The notes under the pieces: generated by a model
Seen by the model: only the letters and a program-made list of their open reading frames with translations
Database searches by the model: none
Told to the model about the DNA's origin: nothing
Shown here: piece after piece, positions 17,897-29,214 of the stretch
How positions within the stretch are numbered: the stretch's first letter is position 1
Layout of the letters: every line of letters begins with the position of its first letter
Position numbers and translations under genes: made by a program
NCBI GenBank assembly: GCA_050951405.1
Contig: JBMNIZ010000002.1
Coordinates: forward strand, 1-64,000
Reading direction: 5' to 3'
Source: JBMNIZ01 sp050951405
GTDB taxonomy: Bacteria > Bacillota > DULZ01
DNA: 64,000 nt

Positions 17897-18141
17897 CAGC
17901 GGTTTTCAAGCCCATCAGCATTAAAAACGGCAAGGCCATTTTTCATGTTTTCCCCGGCCTGTGCAAGGGTTGCGGCCTTTGTATCGAAAAGTGTCCTGTG
18001 GACACCATCGGCTGGTCGAACCAGCTGGGTGTTTACGGAACGCCCACTGTGGAACCGGGACATGGGAAAGACTGTATTGCCTGCAATATTTGTCAGTTGG
18101 TTTGCCCGGATTGTGCCATCTTGATTGAGAAAATCAAGTAG
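17893..18141 (+). CDS. 2-oxoacid:ferredoxin oxidoreductase, delta (ferredoxin) subunit
   Basis: 82-residue 2[4Fe-4S] protein with CKGCGLCIEKCP (about residues 25-36) and CIACNICQLVCP (about residues 56-67). It passes electrons from the catalytic subunits to free ferredoxin. It overlaps the gamma gene by 4 bases and is the last gene of the operon; a terminator follows at 18201. Confidence 0.88.
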   Translation: MTAVFKPISIKNGKAIFHVFPGLCKGCGLCIEKCPVDTIGWSNQLGVYGTPTVEPGHGKDCIACNICQLVCPDCAILIEKIK

Positions 18142-18200
18142 AATCAAAGGGATAGTACCTGTTTCGCCAAGAAGACAGGGATTTTGGAGGAAGAAATAAG

Positions 18201-18246
18201 AAGCGGGTTCGGGGAGGAAAGTTTGCTTTTTTCCGGGCCCGCTTTT
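18201..18246 (+). terminator. Terminator of the 2-oxoacid oxidoreductase operon
   Basis: Stem AAGCGGGTTCGG pairing (with G-U pairs) to CCGGGCCCGCTT, followed by TTTCC; about 60 bases after the last stop. Confidence 0.65.
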
Positions 18247-18339
18247 TCCATGAATTGCATGTTGTGTTGGCCGGCTGAATATGATAGTATAAAACTTGCT
18301 GCCGCACATGATTTGCCAAAAACAGGCACAAATCATATC

Positions 18340-18369
18340 TTGACAACCGATTGAGTATGTAATTAAGAT
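18340..18369 (+). promoter_or_regulatory. rRNA operon promoter P1 (candidate)
   Basis: TTGACA (18340-18345), 18-base spacer, TAAGAT (18364-18369). Located 204 bases before the 16S 5' end, as the distal member of a tandem pair. Confidence 0.55.
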
Positions 18370-18412
18370 GAAAGTCCGCATCAGATTTGGCAGCAAGAGG
18401 GCATAAATGATC

Positions 18413-18442
18413 TTGACAACAGTTCATGGCTCATGCTAAAAT
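18413..18442 (+). promoter_or_regulatory. rRNA operon promoter P2
   Basis: TTGACA (18413-18418), 18-base spacer, TAAAAT (18437-18442) with a TG-type extended -10 just upstream. A strong match in the usual position for a proximal rRNA promoter. Confidence 0.7.
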
Positions 18443-18460
18443 CACAACTGTTGCGGTCTT

Positions 18461-18480
18461 GGTCTTTGAAAACTGGACAG
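18461..18480 (+). promoter_or_regulatory. boxA-like antitermination element, 16S leader
   Basis: GTCTTTGAAAACTGGACAG, nearly repeated in the 16S-23S spacer at 20345 (TGCTCTTTGAAAACTGAATAG shortened form TCTTTGAAAACTG). Such copies are typical of rRNA leaders bound by NusB/NusE. Confidence 0.6.
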
Positions 18481-18572
18481 TGGTAAATAAGCGCTTGATG
18501 TAGGCTTCAAGGAGCCAAAATCAAACCCGTACAGAGAGCGTTCTTGTGATGAAAGGACGCAAGCAGTATAAA

Positions 18573-20237
<1,665 letters not shown>

Positions 20238-20344
20238 AGTAACCAGGAGCTGGTAGCTAATGCCATCAGCACCATAAATACTCCAGGTCGAAGACGCGAG
20301 GAACCACTGTCTGGTTTTCAAGGACCAAAAGCCCTTGAAAAAAC

Positions 20345-20395
20345 TGCTCTTTGAAAACTGAATAGCGAAGCAGGAGAACGCTTTAAGGATTCATC
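20345..20395 (+). promoter_or_regulatory. 16S-23S spacer: boxA and 5' arm of the 23S processing stem
   Basis: boxA-like TGCTCTTTGAAAACTG (20345-20360), followed by ATAGCGAAGC...CTTTAAGGATTCATC (20362-20395), which pairs with 23687-23715 beyond the 23S 3' end to form the RNase III precursor stem. The 191-base spacer contains no tRNA gene that I can see. Confidence 0.65.
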
Positions 20396-20703
20396 AAGAA
20401 AAGCGAAGAACAAGACCAAAAAAGGTCAAGCTAATAAGAGCGTACGGTGGATGCCTTGGCGCTAAGAGGCGAAGAAGGGCGTGGCAAGCTGCGAAAAGCT
20501 TCGGAGAGCCGCAAGCAGGCTTTGACCCGGAGATACCCGAATGGGGCAACCCGGCGGAACTAATATTCCGTCACCCTGTGCTGAACAAAATAGGCACAGA
20601 GGAGCGAACCCGGCGAACTGAAACATCTAAGTACCCGGAGGAAAAGAAAGAAACCTCGATTCCCCCAGTAGCGGCGAGCGAACAGGGAAGAGCCCAAACC
20701 TGT

Positions 20704-20763
20704 CTGGAGGTTAGAGGCTGGAAATTGGAGATCAGAATCCAACATCCAACTTCCAACCTCCAG
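20704..20763 (+). repeat. Extended hairpin in 23S domain I
   Basis: 60 bases whose arms CTGGAGGTTAGAGGCTGGAA and CATCCAACTTCCAACCTCCAG (shortened) pair along most of their length. It replaces a short variable helix just after AGTAGCGGCGAGCGAACAGG. The 3' arm matches that of the 16S insertion at 20042-20140. Confidence 0.8.
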
Positions 20764-21052
20764 ATGGGGTAGTAGGACCCTCAAGACGCCTTTAATACCT
20801 TTAGCCGAAGCGGGCTGGAAAGCCCCGGCACAGGCGGTAACACCCCGGTAGGCGAAAAAGGTAAAGAAGGCAGAGGGTATCCTGAGTACCACGGGGCACG
20901 AGAAACCCCGTGGGAAGCAGGGAGGACCACCTCCCAAGGCTAAATACTACTTAGCGACCGATAGTGCACAAGTACCGTGAGGGAAAGGTGAAAAGCACCC
21001 CGGGAGGGGAGTGAAAAAGTACCTGAAACCGTATGCTTACAAACAGTCAGAG

Positions 21053-21152
21053 CCGGGCACTTACTCAAGTGTTCAGTAAAGAAGAACCACAAATGATCAC
21101 ACATGACATAACAAGAGTCGAAAGAATACTGAGCACTGGAGCAAGTGCCTGG
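21053..21152 (+). repeat. 23S helix 25 intervening sequence
   Basis: 100-base insertion between CAGTCAGAG and TGATGGCGTAC. Arms CCGGGCACTTACTCAAGTG and CAGTGCTC-type complement at 21130-21152 pair over about 26 bases with few mismatches; the loop is A-rich. A typical RNase III-excised intervening sequence by position and shape. Confidence 0.85.
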
Positions 21153-21761
21153 TGATGGCGTACTTTTTGTAGAACGGGCCGGCGAGTTACGATAGCAAGC
21201 AAGGTTAAGCGGAAGCGGAGCCGTAGCGAAAGCAAGTCTGAAGAGGGCGTCTAGTTTGCTATTGTAGACCCGAAACCGGGTGATCTACCCTTGGGCAGGG
21301 TGAAGCGAAAGTAAAATTTCGTGGAGGCCCGAACCGACCGACGTTAAAAAGTCGGCGGATGACCTGTGGGTAGGGGTGAAAAGCCAATCGAACCCGGAGA
21401 TAGCTGGTTCTCCCCGAAATAGCTTTAGGGCTAGCCTCAAGGCGAGATTAACGGAGGTAGAGCACTGACTAGGCTAGGGGCCTTACCAGGTTACCGAACC
21501 TTCTCAAACTCCAAATACCGTTAATTATCCTTGGGAGTCAGACTATGGGTGACAAGATTCATAGTCGAGAGGGAAACAGCCCAGACCGCCAGCTAAGGTC
21601 CCCCAGTACGGACTAAGTGGAGAAGGATGTAGAGCTGCTCAGACAACCAGGATGTTGGCTTAGAAGCAGCCATCATTCAAAGAGTGCGTAATAGCTCACT
21701 GGTCAAGTGGCTCTGCGCCGAAAATGTAACGGGGCTCAAGTCCGTCACCGAAGCTGCGGAT

Positions 21762-21919
21762 TCCGTCGAAATTTTAATATCTTCAAATACTATTTATCAC
21801 CCAGGAGTTACATTTTTGCCGAAAACAACCATACATTTCAATCGAAGTTTTCGGCCAAATGTTTCTTTAGGGGCGAAAGTCCGAAAAACCTATGTTGAAG
21901 ATATTAAGATTTCGACGGA
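21762..21919 (+). repeat. 23S helix 45 intervening sequence with nested stem
   Basis: 158-base insertion between GAAGCTGCGGAT and GTGGTAGGGGAGCG. The outer arms (21762-21786 and 21895-21919) pair at 24 of 25 positions; the left arm begins TCCGTCGAAAT. A second stem inside pairs CATTT...GCCGAAAAC (21811-21826) with GTTTTCGGCCAAATG (21847-21861). The A/T-rich content differs from the surrounding rRNA. A short open frame runs through it but is not a gene. Confidence 0.88.
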
Positions 21920-22406
21920 GTGGTAGGGGAGCGTTCCCAATGGGCGGGAGCAGTACCGTAAGGAGCTGTGGACTGTTGGGAAGCGAGAATGCCGGCATGA
22001 GTAAGCGAAAAAAGAGGTGAGAATCCTCTTCGCCGAAAACCTAAGGTTTCCTGGGGAAGGCTCGTCCGCCCAGGGTAAGCCGGGACCTAAGCCGAGGCCG
22101 AAAGGCGTAGGCGAAGGACAATCGGTTGAGAATCCGATGCCACCTAAAGACCGCTTGAGGAAGGGGTGACACAGGAGGGTAGGCCAAGCGCACCGTTGGT
22201 TGAGTGCGTCCAAGCCAGTAGGGAGCAAGACAGGCAAATCCGTCTTGCAAAATCCCGAGAGGTGACGGGGAGCGAAACAAAGTAGCGAAGTGGCTGACCC
22301 CAAACTGTCAAGAAAAGCCTCTAACGAGGAATTTAGGTGCCCGTACCGTAAACCGACACAGGTAGGTGGGGAGAGAATCCTAAGGCGCGCGAGAGAACCT
22401 TCGTTA

Positions 22407-22440
<34 letters not shown>

Positions 22441-22650
22441 GAAGGGGTGCCCCGCTAGTGTGGAATCGAAGGGAGGGTATAATAATCCTCCTGACCGAAA
22501 CTGCATGAGGGGGCCGCAGAGAAATGGCCCAGGCGACTGTTTAGCAAAAACACAGGTGCCTGCTAAATCGTAAGATGAAGTATAGGTGCTGACGCCTGCC
22601 CGGTGCTGGAAGGTTAAGGGGAAAAGTGAGAGCTTTGAACCGAAGCCCCA

Positions 22651-22755
<105 letters not shown>

Positions 22756-22985
22756 AGGGCTCGGCGAAATTGTAATACCGGTGAAGATGCCGGTTACCTG
22801 CGACAGGACAGAAAGACCCCGTGGAGCTTTACTGTAGCCTGACATTGGGTTTTAGTATTAAATGTACAGGATAGGTGGGAGACTTGGAAGCGAAGCCGCC
22901 AGGTTTCGTGGAGTCACCGGTGGGATACCACTCTTTTAGTGCTGAAATTCTAACCAGAGGCCGTGAACCGGTCTTGGGACATTGT

Positions 22986-23018
<33 letters not shown>

Positions 23019-23125
23019 CAAAAGGTAACGGAGGCGCCCAAAGGTTCGTTCAGGATGGTTGGAAATCATCCGTAGAGTGTAAAGGCAGAAACGGACTTGA
23101 CTGCGAGAGAGACATCTCGAGCAGG

Positions 23126-23157
<32 letters not shown>

Positions 23158-23174
23158 TGAGTGGAAGGGCCGTC

Positions 23175-23227
<53 letters not shown>

Positions 23228-23228
23228 C

Positions 23229-23283
<55 letters not shown>

Positions 23284-23287
23284 TAGT

Positions 23288-23324
<37 letters not shown>

Positions 23325-23329
23325 TACGT

Positions 23330-23372
<43 letters not shown>

Positions 23373-23399
23373 TCGCAGGCGCAGGAAACTTGAGAGGAG

Positions 23400-23430
<31 letters not shown>

Positions 23431-23489
23431 AGACCGCTGGTGTACCAGTTGTCCCGCCAGGGGCACAGCTGGGTAGCTATGTCTGGCCT

Positions 23490-23522
<33 letters not shown>

Positions 23523-23686
23523 ACCCTCAAGATGAGGTTTCCCATCGGCACTAATTTTAGTGCCGGGTAAGACCCCTGGAAGACTACCAGGTAGATAGGC
23601 CGGAGGTGTAAGGGCAGCAATGTCTTTAGCTGACCGGTACTAATAGGTCGAGGGCTTGACCTTAAACAATACCAACACTTTTACCA

Positions 23687-23715
23687 GATGAATTCTTAAA
23701 GAGACGCTTCGCTAT
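23687..23715 (+). promoter_or_regulatory. 3' arm of the 23S processing stem
   Basis: GATGAATTCTTAAAG...GCTTCGCTAT is complementary to 20362-20395 in the 16S-23S spacer. Together they bring the 23S ends into one long duplex for RNase III maturation. Confidence 0.6.
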
Positions 23716-23747
23716 TTAGTTTTGAAAGAGCAAGAAAAACAAAAATA

Positions 23748-23867
23748 CCCCCTTGGTGATTTAAGCGGAGAGGACCCACCCGTTTCCATTCCGAACACGG
23801 AAGTTAAGCTCTCCAGCGCCGATGGTACTGGGGTGCGCCCCGGGAGAGTAGGTCATTGCCAGGGGGG
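23748..23867 (+). rRNA. rrf: 5S ribosomal RNA
   Basis: About 118 bases from CCCCCTTGGTGATTTAAGCG to GTCATTGCCAGGGGGG, with the standard internal CCATTCCGAACACGGAAG. The terminal helix (CCCCCTTGG with CCAGGGGGG) is directly followed by TTGTTTTTTT, which serves as the operon terminator. It is the last rRNA gene; no tRNA genes follow. Confidence 0.95.
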
Positions 23868-24146
23868 TTGTTTTTTTATGAAATCTTTTATGAAATATTT
23901 TAAGCCAGAGCAAATTGCCCTGGCTTTCTCTTTACCCGTTACTGGCACGGGATCCATAGGACTGTCCTTCACAAATGACATTCAAGTTAGGTCTGACCAA
24001 TGGAGGGTAGATTTGCACAGGAAGTAGGATGTCACTTACACTCCTATCACTGGTTGCAGCATTTCAATACACACTTGGTCCGGAACTTCCTGCACCAGGG
24101 TAAATATGATAAAATATTGAAAAACCTTAAAGGGACAGGAGAATCA

Positions 24147-24836
24147 ATGGATCCGATTTTGGTGGCAATTTTACCGGGACTGACCGGCTATCCGGAAGGA
24201 CTTCAACTACAAAGGCAGTTACTGTCCTTAAGACAGCAAAAGAAAATCCAAGATATTTTATTGTTATTGGAACATCCGCCGGTGCTTACCCTGGGGAAAA
24301 ATGCCGATGAAACTCATATTCTTTTTTCCCCGGCGGCTTTGGAGGATCAGGGCATCAAAGTCTACGGGACGGATCGGGGCGGCAATGTTACTTACCACGG
24401 CCCGGGGCAAATTGTGGGTTATCCAATCATACACTTAAAGGAAAACGGGATCAATGTGAGGAAATATATTTGGCTGCTGGAACAGGTCTTTATCGATTTA
24501 TTGGAAAAGGAATACGCCCTGGAAGCTTGTCGGGATCCGGATTATCGCGGTGTGTGGCTGCAAAATCAGAAGATTACCGCCATCGGGTGTGCTGTGAAAC
24601 ACTGGGTAACAATCCATGGTTTTGCTTTCAACGTGAATACTAATCTGGAGCATTTCAAGTTAATCAACCCCTGTGGCATCACGGACAAAGGCATGACCTC
24701 GCTGCAGGCGATTTTTGGCTATCCCTTGGAGTTGGAGTTCAGTTCAAAAACTGATCATCAAATATTTCTGCCGCTGCTTTGCGAAGGAGCCTCAAATGAT
24801 TACGGGGCAGGGGCTGCAAAAACTGATGGCATCTGA
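24147..24836 (+). CDS. lipB: Octanoyltransferase LipB
   Basis: Transfers octanoyl from acyl carrier protein to lipoyl domains, the first step of lipoate synthesis. 229 residues. Family motifs: GGNVTYHGPGQIVGYPI (about residues 72-88), the KITAIG lysine motif, and the active-site cysteine in INPCGITDKGMTSL. Start ATG 24147 follows GGGACAGGAG; the ORF extends upstream but without homology. lipA is not in the window. It stands alone between the rRNA operon and the deacetylase gene. Confidence 0.92.
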   Translation: MDPILVAILPGLTGYPEGLQLQRQLLSLRQQKKIQDILLLLEHPPVLTLGKNADETHILFSPAALEDQGIKVYGTDRGGNVTYHGPGQIVGYPIIHLKENGINVRKYIWLLEQVFIDLLEKEYALEACRDPDYRGVWLQNQKITAIGCAVKHWVTIHGFAFNVNTNLEHFKLINPCGITDKGMTSLQAIFGYPLELEFSSKTDHQIFLPLLCEGASNDYGAGAAKTDGI

Positions 24837-24963
24837 TTTCAGCACCTTTGGTTAGAAGTCCCTATCATCCTGATGATCAAAATGAGTCGGCCATAAAGCA
24901 TTAATTACCTGGAATGAGGACAAGCCCTTTGGAATAAAGACTTAGAGGGAAGGGGTGAGTCCG

Positions 24964-25746
24964 GTGCGGGTAATTATTATTAATCTCAGACAAGGATTAG
25001 GGAGGCTGGGTCCTTTACTGTTTGGCTTGGTGCTGATTAGTTTAATGGTGGGCCCCTGAGAGGGCCGGCAGAAGTTTTGGTGACGGTAATGTCGGGAGGT
25101 AATAAGCTGAAACCGATTTACTCGGTAGATACCCCCGAACCAAAAATTGCGATCAGTTTTGATGCTTGTTGGGGGGCGGAACATACTCCCACTTTGCTGG
25201 CTATTTTAAAGCAACATAATGTAAAAACAACTTTTTTCTTGGTTAATATCTGGCTGGATAAGTATCCTGAAGTGGCCAAGACCATTGTGGCCGAGGGACA
25301 TGAGTTGGGACTGCATTCCGCCAGCCACCCGGATTTTGCCAAACTATCCGAGGAGCAAATGGAAAAAGAACTGCGGGAGAATAAAGAGGCCATTGAAAGA
25401 ATAACCGGTTTTCAGCCCATTTTGTTCCGGCCCTCCTTTCGGCAGCTATAATAATACTTTGATCCGGGTAACCCAGAGGATGGGAATTCACCCCATCCAA
25501 TGGGATGTGGATTCCCTGGACTGGAAGGATCTTTCCGCCCGGCAAATAGAGGAGAGGGTGCTGAGCCGGGTGAAAAAGGGCTCCATCGTCTTATTTCATA
25601 ATAATGGGAAACATACAGCCGAAGCTTTACCGGGGATTATCCAGGGACTTGAGAGCAGGGGTTACCAGATAGTCCCTATTTCGGAACTGATTTATAAAGA
25701 AAATTATTACGTGGATGTGAATGGCATTCAAAGAAGGCAGCCGTGA
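24964..25746 (+). CDS. PdaB-like sporulation polysaccharide deacetylase (frameshifted as sequenced)
   Basis: Membrane-anchored NodB-fold deacetylase, probably acting on cortex or cell-wall glycan in sporulation. GTG 24964 starts a signal anchor (LGPLLFGLVLISLMVG), a shift near 25055 precedes YSVDTPEPKIAISFDACWGA, and a one-base insertion near 25437 splits RPPFGSYNNTL. The FDACWG motif replaces the usual FDDGP, as in PdaB/YlxY-type members. The H-x3-H-like metal motif is HSASHPDF, and a late histidine motif is SIVLFHNNG. The name PdaB is by resemblance, not proof. Confidence 0.75.
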
Positions 25747-25901
25747 ATCTTTACAACCGGCTGGGCGGAAAAAGGCCGGGGTAGGGACTATTAGGTATAA
25801 AAAAAGACTTTCCTGTTCATATTATGAACAGGGTTTGTTGATTTAGTTGAATAAAAGCCAAACAGTTGGAACAAGTTATCCGGAAGAAGCGAACCCGACC
25901 T

Positions 25902-25932
25902 GTCAAAAGCGCCTCCCCCAGGCGCTTTTGAC
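25902..25932 (+). terminator. Probable terminator downstream of the deacetylase gene
   Basis: Strong stem GTCAAAAGCGCCT / AGGCGCTTTTGAC with a C-rich loop of 5. T-rich residues are in the stem, then GTTTCTCC. A smaller hairpin CCTGTTCAT-ATT-ATGAACAGG lies at 25812-25832. The rest of 25747-26010 holds nothing recognisable. Confidence 0.55.
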
Positions 25933-26010
25933 GTTTCTCCAGAAGATGAAAAACTATTTCCCCTTTCCCTGCTATACGCAAAACCTTTTTTTGTGCTACA
26001 ATACCATTAA

Positions 26011-27514
26011 ATGTGGGGAAAGTTGGTGCAGTCTTTGCTGGAGCTTGATCAGGCGGAAATTCCAATTATGGGGGCGGTTCTCCGGTACTCTGGCGGAGGA
26101 TCCGGTAAGAATGCATATGCCCGGCCATAAAGGAGGCCGGGGAGTGGCGCAAGTGCTACTGGACTTTTTGGGAGAAGCTTCATTCCAGGCAGACCTTACG
26201 GAAGTGCCGGGACTTGATGATTTGCACCAGGCCAGGGGCCCTATCGGCCAGGCCCAGAAACTGGCGGCCGGGGCTTTTGGCGCAGAACAGACTTTTTTTC
26301 TGGTGAACGGTGCCAGCACAGGGATTCACGGGGCTTTGCTGGCCCTAGCCGGACCTGGCGATAGAGTTTTTCTACCCAGGCATCTGCATCGCTCGGTTTT
26401 TGCCGGCTTGGTCATGGCGGGAGCGGAACCGGTTTATCGTTCTTCCTTCCTATCACCGGGAGCTGGGTATGCCCCTTGGGGTTTCCCGGGAAGACTGGGT
26501 AGCCTGCTGGGACAGGCATCCCCGGGGAAAGGTAGCCTTTTTTGTTAGCCCTACCTATGAGGGAGTGGCGGCCCTGGACCGGAGGCTGATCCAGAGTGCC
26601 CGGGCCAGGGGCTTGATCACTGTGGTGGATGAGGCCCATGGTCCTCATTTCCCGTTTCATCCCCGGTTGCCCTCTCCTGCTTTGAGTTGTGGGGCAGATG
26701 TGGTGGTCCATGGCTCCCACAAACTCCTGTCTGCTTTTACCCAGGCAGGGATGCTTCATCTTAACCGGGGCCTTGACCCGGAAAGAATCAGGAGTGCTTT
26801 ACGCCTCCTCCAGACCACCAGTCCTTCTTATTTACTCTTATTGTCTCTGGATGTGGCTCGTTATCAAATGGCCCGTCAGGGGGAAAAACTGCTGGATGAA
26901 CTGCTGGAAATTGCCTCCCGGGCCCGGAGGGAAATTAATCGGATCAAAGGATTTCGTTGTTGGGGTAGAGAATTAGTCAATTATGAAGGGGTAACAGGTC
27001 TGGACCCGACCAAACTGGTCATTGATGGCCTGGAGGCGGGTTTTGACGGCTTTCAACTGGCCAGGTCCTTGCGGAAGGATTACGGAGTTCAGGTGGAGAT
27101 GGCGGCCCCTTATTACATCCTGGCTCTGCTCAGTATTGGGGATGACCGGGAAAGGGTGGACCGGTTGATCGAGGCTTTAAGGGATTTGTCCGGAAGAAAA
27201 GAATTCTGTGCTGGAAAAGCATTCTTGCCATTTACCCGCTGGCGGCCGGTCTACCGCCAACTGTACCGGAAGTGGTTGTCAGTCCCCGGGAAAGTTACTT
27301 TGGACCCAAACGACATATTCCCCTGGACGAAGCCGCCGGTACTATTTGTGGGGAACTCTTGGTGCCTTATCCTCCTGGTATTCCTTTACTTTGTCCGGGG
27401 GAAAGGATCAGCCAAGAGATGGTGGAGAGGCTCCAAGAGCTCCGGCGGTTACCGGTGGACTGGCAAGGAGCAGCCCATCCGGCCCTGGAAACGGTGCAGA
27501 TCTTAGAGGAATAG
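26011..27514 (+). CDS. Orn/Lys/Arg decarboxylase-family PLP enzyme, YaaO-like (frameshifted as sequenced)
   Basis: Fold-type I PLP enzyme of the lysine/ornithine/arginine decarboxylase group, which in Bacillus sits just before tmk (yaaO). Readable blocks: VRMHMPGHKGGRG, LTEVPGLDDLHQARGPI, FFLVNGASTGIHGALLAL, the aspartate VVDEAHGPHFPFHP, and the PLP-lysine segment VVHGSHKLLSAFTQAG. The C-terminal domain ends in DEAAGTICGELLVPYPPGIP. The frame shifts near 26085, 26440 and 27270-27290, so no ORF covers the gene. Without the breaks the length (about 500 residues) is normal. The exact substrate is unknown. It ends 15 bases before tmk. Confidence 0.75.
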
Positions 27515-27529
27515 GATGGGGGAATGGTG

Positions 27530-28178
27530 ATGACAGGAGTTTTCATTACTCTGGAAGGCCCTGATGGGGCGGGTAAAACCACCCAGGCCAGGATGCTTGC
27601 TTCCTATCTGGAAACCAGGAGAGAAGAAGTGCTCCTGACCAGGGAGCCGGGTGGGACCTTGATAGCGGAAAAAATCAGGGATATTTTGCTGGGAGAGACG
27701 GGGGAAAAGGTAGCACCCTTAACGGAGGTTCTTTTATACGCAGCTTCCCGGGCCCAGCATGTGGCCGGTTTGATCAAGCCGGCCCTGGCCAGGGGTGCGG
27801 TGGTCATCAGCGACCGTTTTATAGATTCCAGCATTGCTTACCAGGGTTACGGGCGGGGTCTGGATCCAGAATTGATCTGGGCGGTGAACCGTCCCGGGCT
27901 GGACGGGGTCCTCCCCCACTTGACCATCATCCTGGACGTGGAGCCCGGTCTGGGCAAGGTCCGTCTGGATCAAAGGAACCGACGTGATGGTCTTGATCCG
28001 GACCGGCTGGAAATGGAAGAAGAGGGATTTTCACAGCAGGGTTCGCCAGGGGTTTATAGAAATGGCAGCCCGGGAGCCAGAAAGGCTGTGCATCATCCCG
28101 GCTACCGGGACGGTGGAGGAAGTCCACCTGGCGGTGGTGGAGATAGTAAAGAGAAAGTTTGGTTTTGCTCAGGTTTAA
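27530..28178 (+). CDS. tmk: Thymidylate kinase (frameshifted as sequenced)
   Basis: Phosphorylates dTMP to dTDP and should be essential. The N-terminus MTGVFITLEGPDGAGKTTQA carries the P-loop; TREPGGT (DR-type region), ISDRFIDSSIAYQGYGRGL and the LID region follow. A one-base shift near 28020 moves the end to another frame, which reads DFHSRVRQGFIEMAAREPER and on to the stop at 28178. The start ATG 27530 matches the usual short N-terminus; ATG 27524 is also possible. In Bacillus tmk is followed by yaaQ, yaaR and holB; here holB follows directly. Confidence 0.88.
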
Positions 28179-28202
28179 GCAGGAACGGTGAGGTGGTCCG
28201 GT

Positions 28203-29214
28203 ATGCTCACTTTCGAGGAGATCAAAGGACAGGAGACAGTAATTTCACAGCTGCGGCAATCCCTGTTAGAAAAACGGATTGGTCATGCTTTTCTTTTTTC
28301 CGGTCCTTCGGGAGTGGGGAAGGGGACCACTGCCCTGGCACTGGCTGCCGCCCTGAACTGCCTGGAGCCCCGGGAAGGAAGTGCTTGTGGTCAATGTTCC
28401 TCCTGCCGGCTCATGGAAGGGGGAAATCATCCCAACCTGTTCCGGCTGCTGCCCGGGGAATGGAGCATGAAGATCGAACAGATTCGCCAGCTCCAGCAGT
28501 CCTTGAGTTATAAGCGCTGGGGCAGTGGTTATAAGGTTGCGATTCTGGAAGGGGCTGAGGCTATGACTCCTTCAGCGGCCAACAGCATGCTGAAGATCCT
28601 GGAGGAGCCCCCTCCCGCCACCTGTCTTCATCCTGGTCACCGATAATGTTTCCGCTTTGTTGCCCACCATTGTTTCCCGCTGCCAGAACTTGTTATTTCA
28701 TCAGCCTCAGCCAGTCAGTGCTGCAGGAGCTGCTAAGCGGAAGCATGGTCTTGAGCCCGACAGGAAGCTGAACTGCTGGCCCGTTTGAGCGGGGGCAGTA
28801 TGGCCCGGGCCCTGGACCTTGGCCGGGAATGAGGCTTTTTGGGAGGAACGGCGGCTGGCCCGGGAATACTGCCGTCTATTAGAGGACGGGGGACCTTTGG
28901 GAAAGCCTGGAACGTGGCGGCTCCTTTGGGAAAAACGCCATAACCCGGGCCAGATCCTGGATTTCATGGAGACTCTGGCTGCGAGATTTGCTGGTATGGC
29001 AGCTCTGTCCCTCGGCCAGACTATTGATAAATTGTGATTGTGTGGAGGAAATAGCCATGGGCGATATTGCCCGGCAAATCTGCAAAAGGCCCTGGCTGAA
29101 TTGCATCTGACCAGGCGCCGTCTTCACCAGAATGCCAATAAAAGGCTTGCCCTTGAGGTGATGGCTTTGAAATTAAGTCGGGAATTGCCGGCAGCAAAGG
29201 AGGTTACGGGTTGA
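28203..29214 (+). CDS. holB: DNA polymerase III delta-prime subunit (several frameshifts as sequenced)
   Basis: Clamp-loader subunit that helps place the sliding clamp on primed DNA. Readable: MLTFEEIKGQETVISQLRQS, P-loop FLFSGPSGVGKGTTALA, zinc module CGQCSSCRLMEGGNHPN, LEGAEAMTPSAANSMLKILEE, and then in another frame the VFILVTDNVSALLPTIVSRC block with the SRC motif. The C-terminal part switches frame at least four more times between 28620 and 29100 and ends in RLALEVMALKLSRELPAAKE. The stop overlaps the ricT start. As sequenced no full protein is encoded; as an essential gene it is probably intact in the cell. Confidence 0.8.

Noticed and set aside
21684..21926. 80-codon ORF across the helix 45 insert
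   Set aside because: It begins and ends in conserved 23S rRNA sequence. Some intervening sequences carry a protein gene, but this insert is too short and is filled by its stems.
28020..29200. Programmed frameshifting in tmk and holB
   Set aside because: The shifts are numerous, lack a shared slippery site and continue through unrelated neighbours. Sequence errors explain them better.
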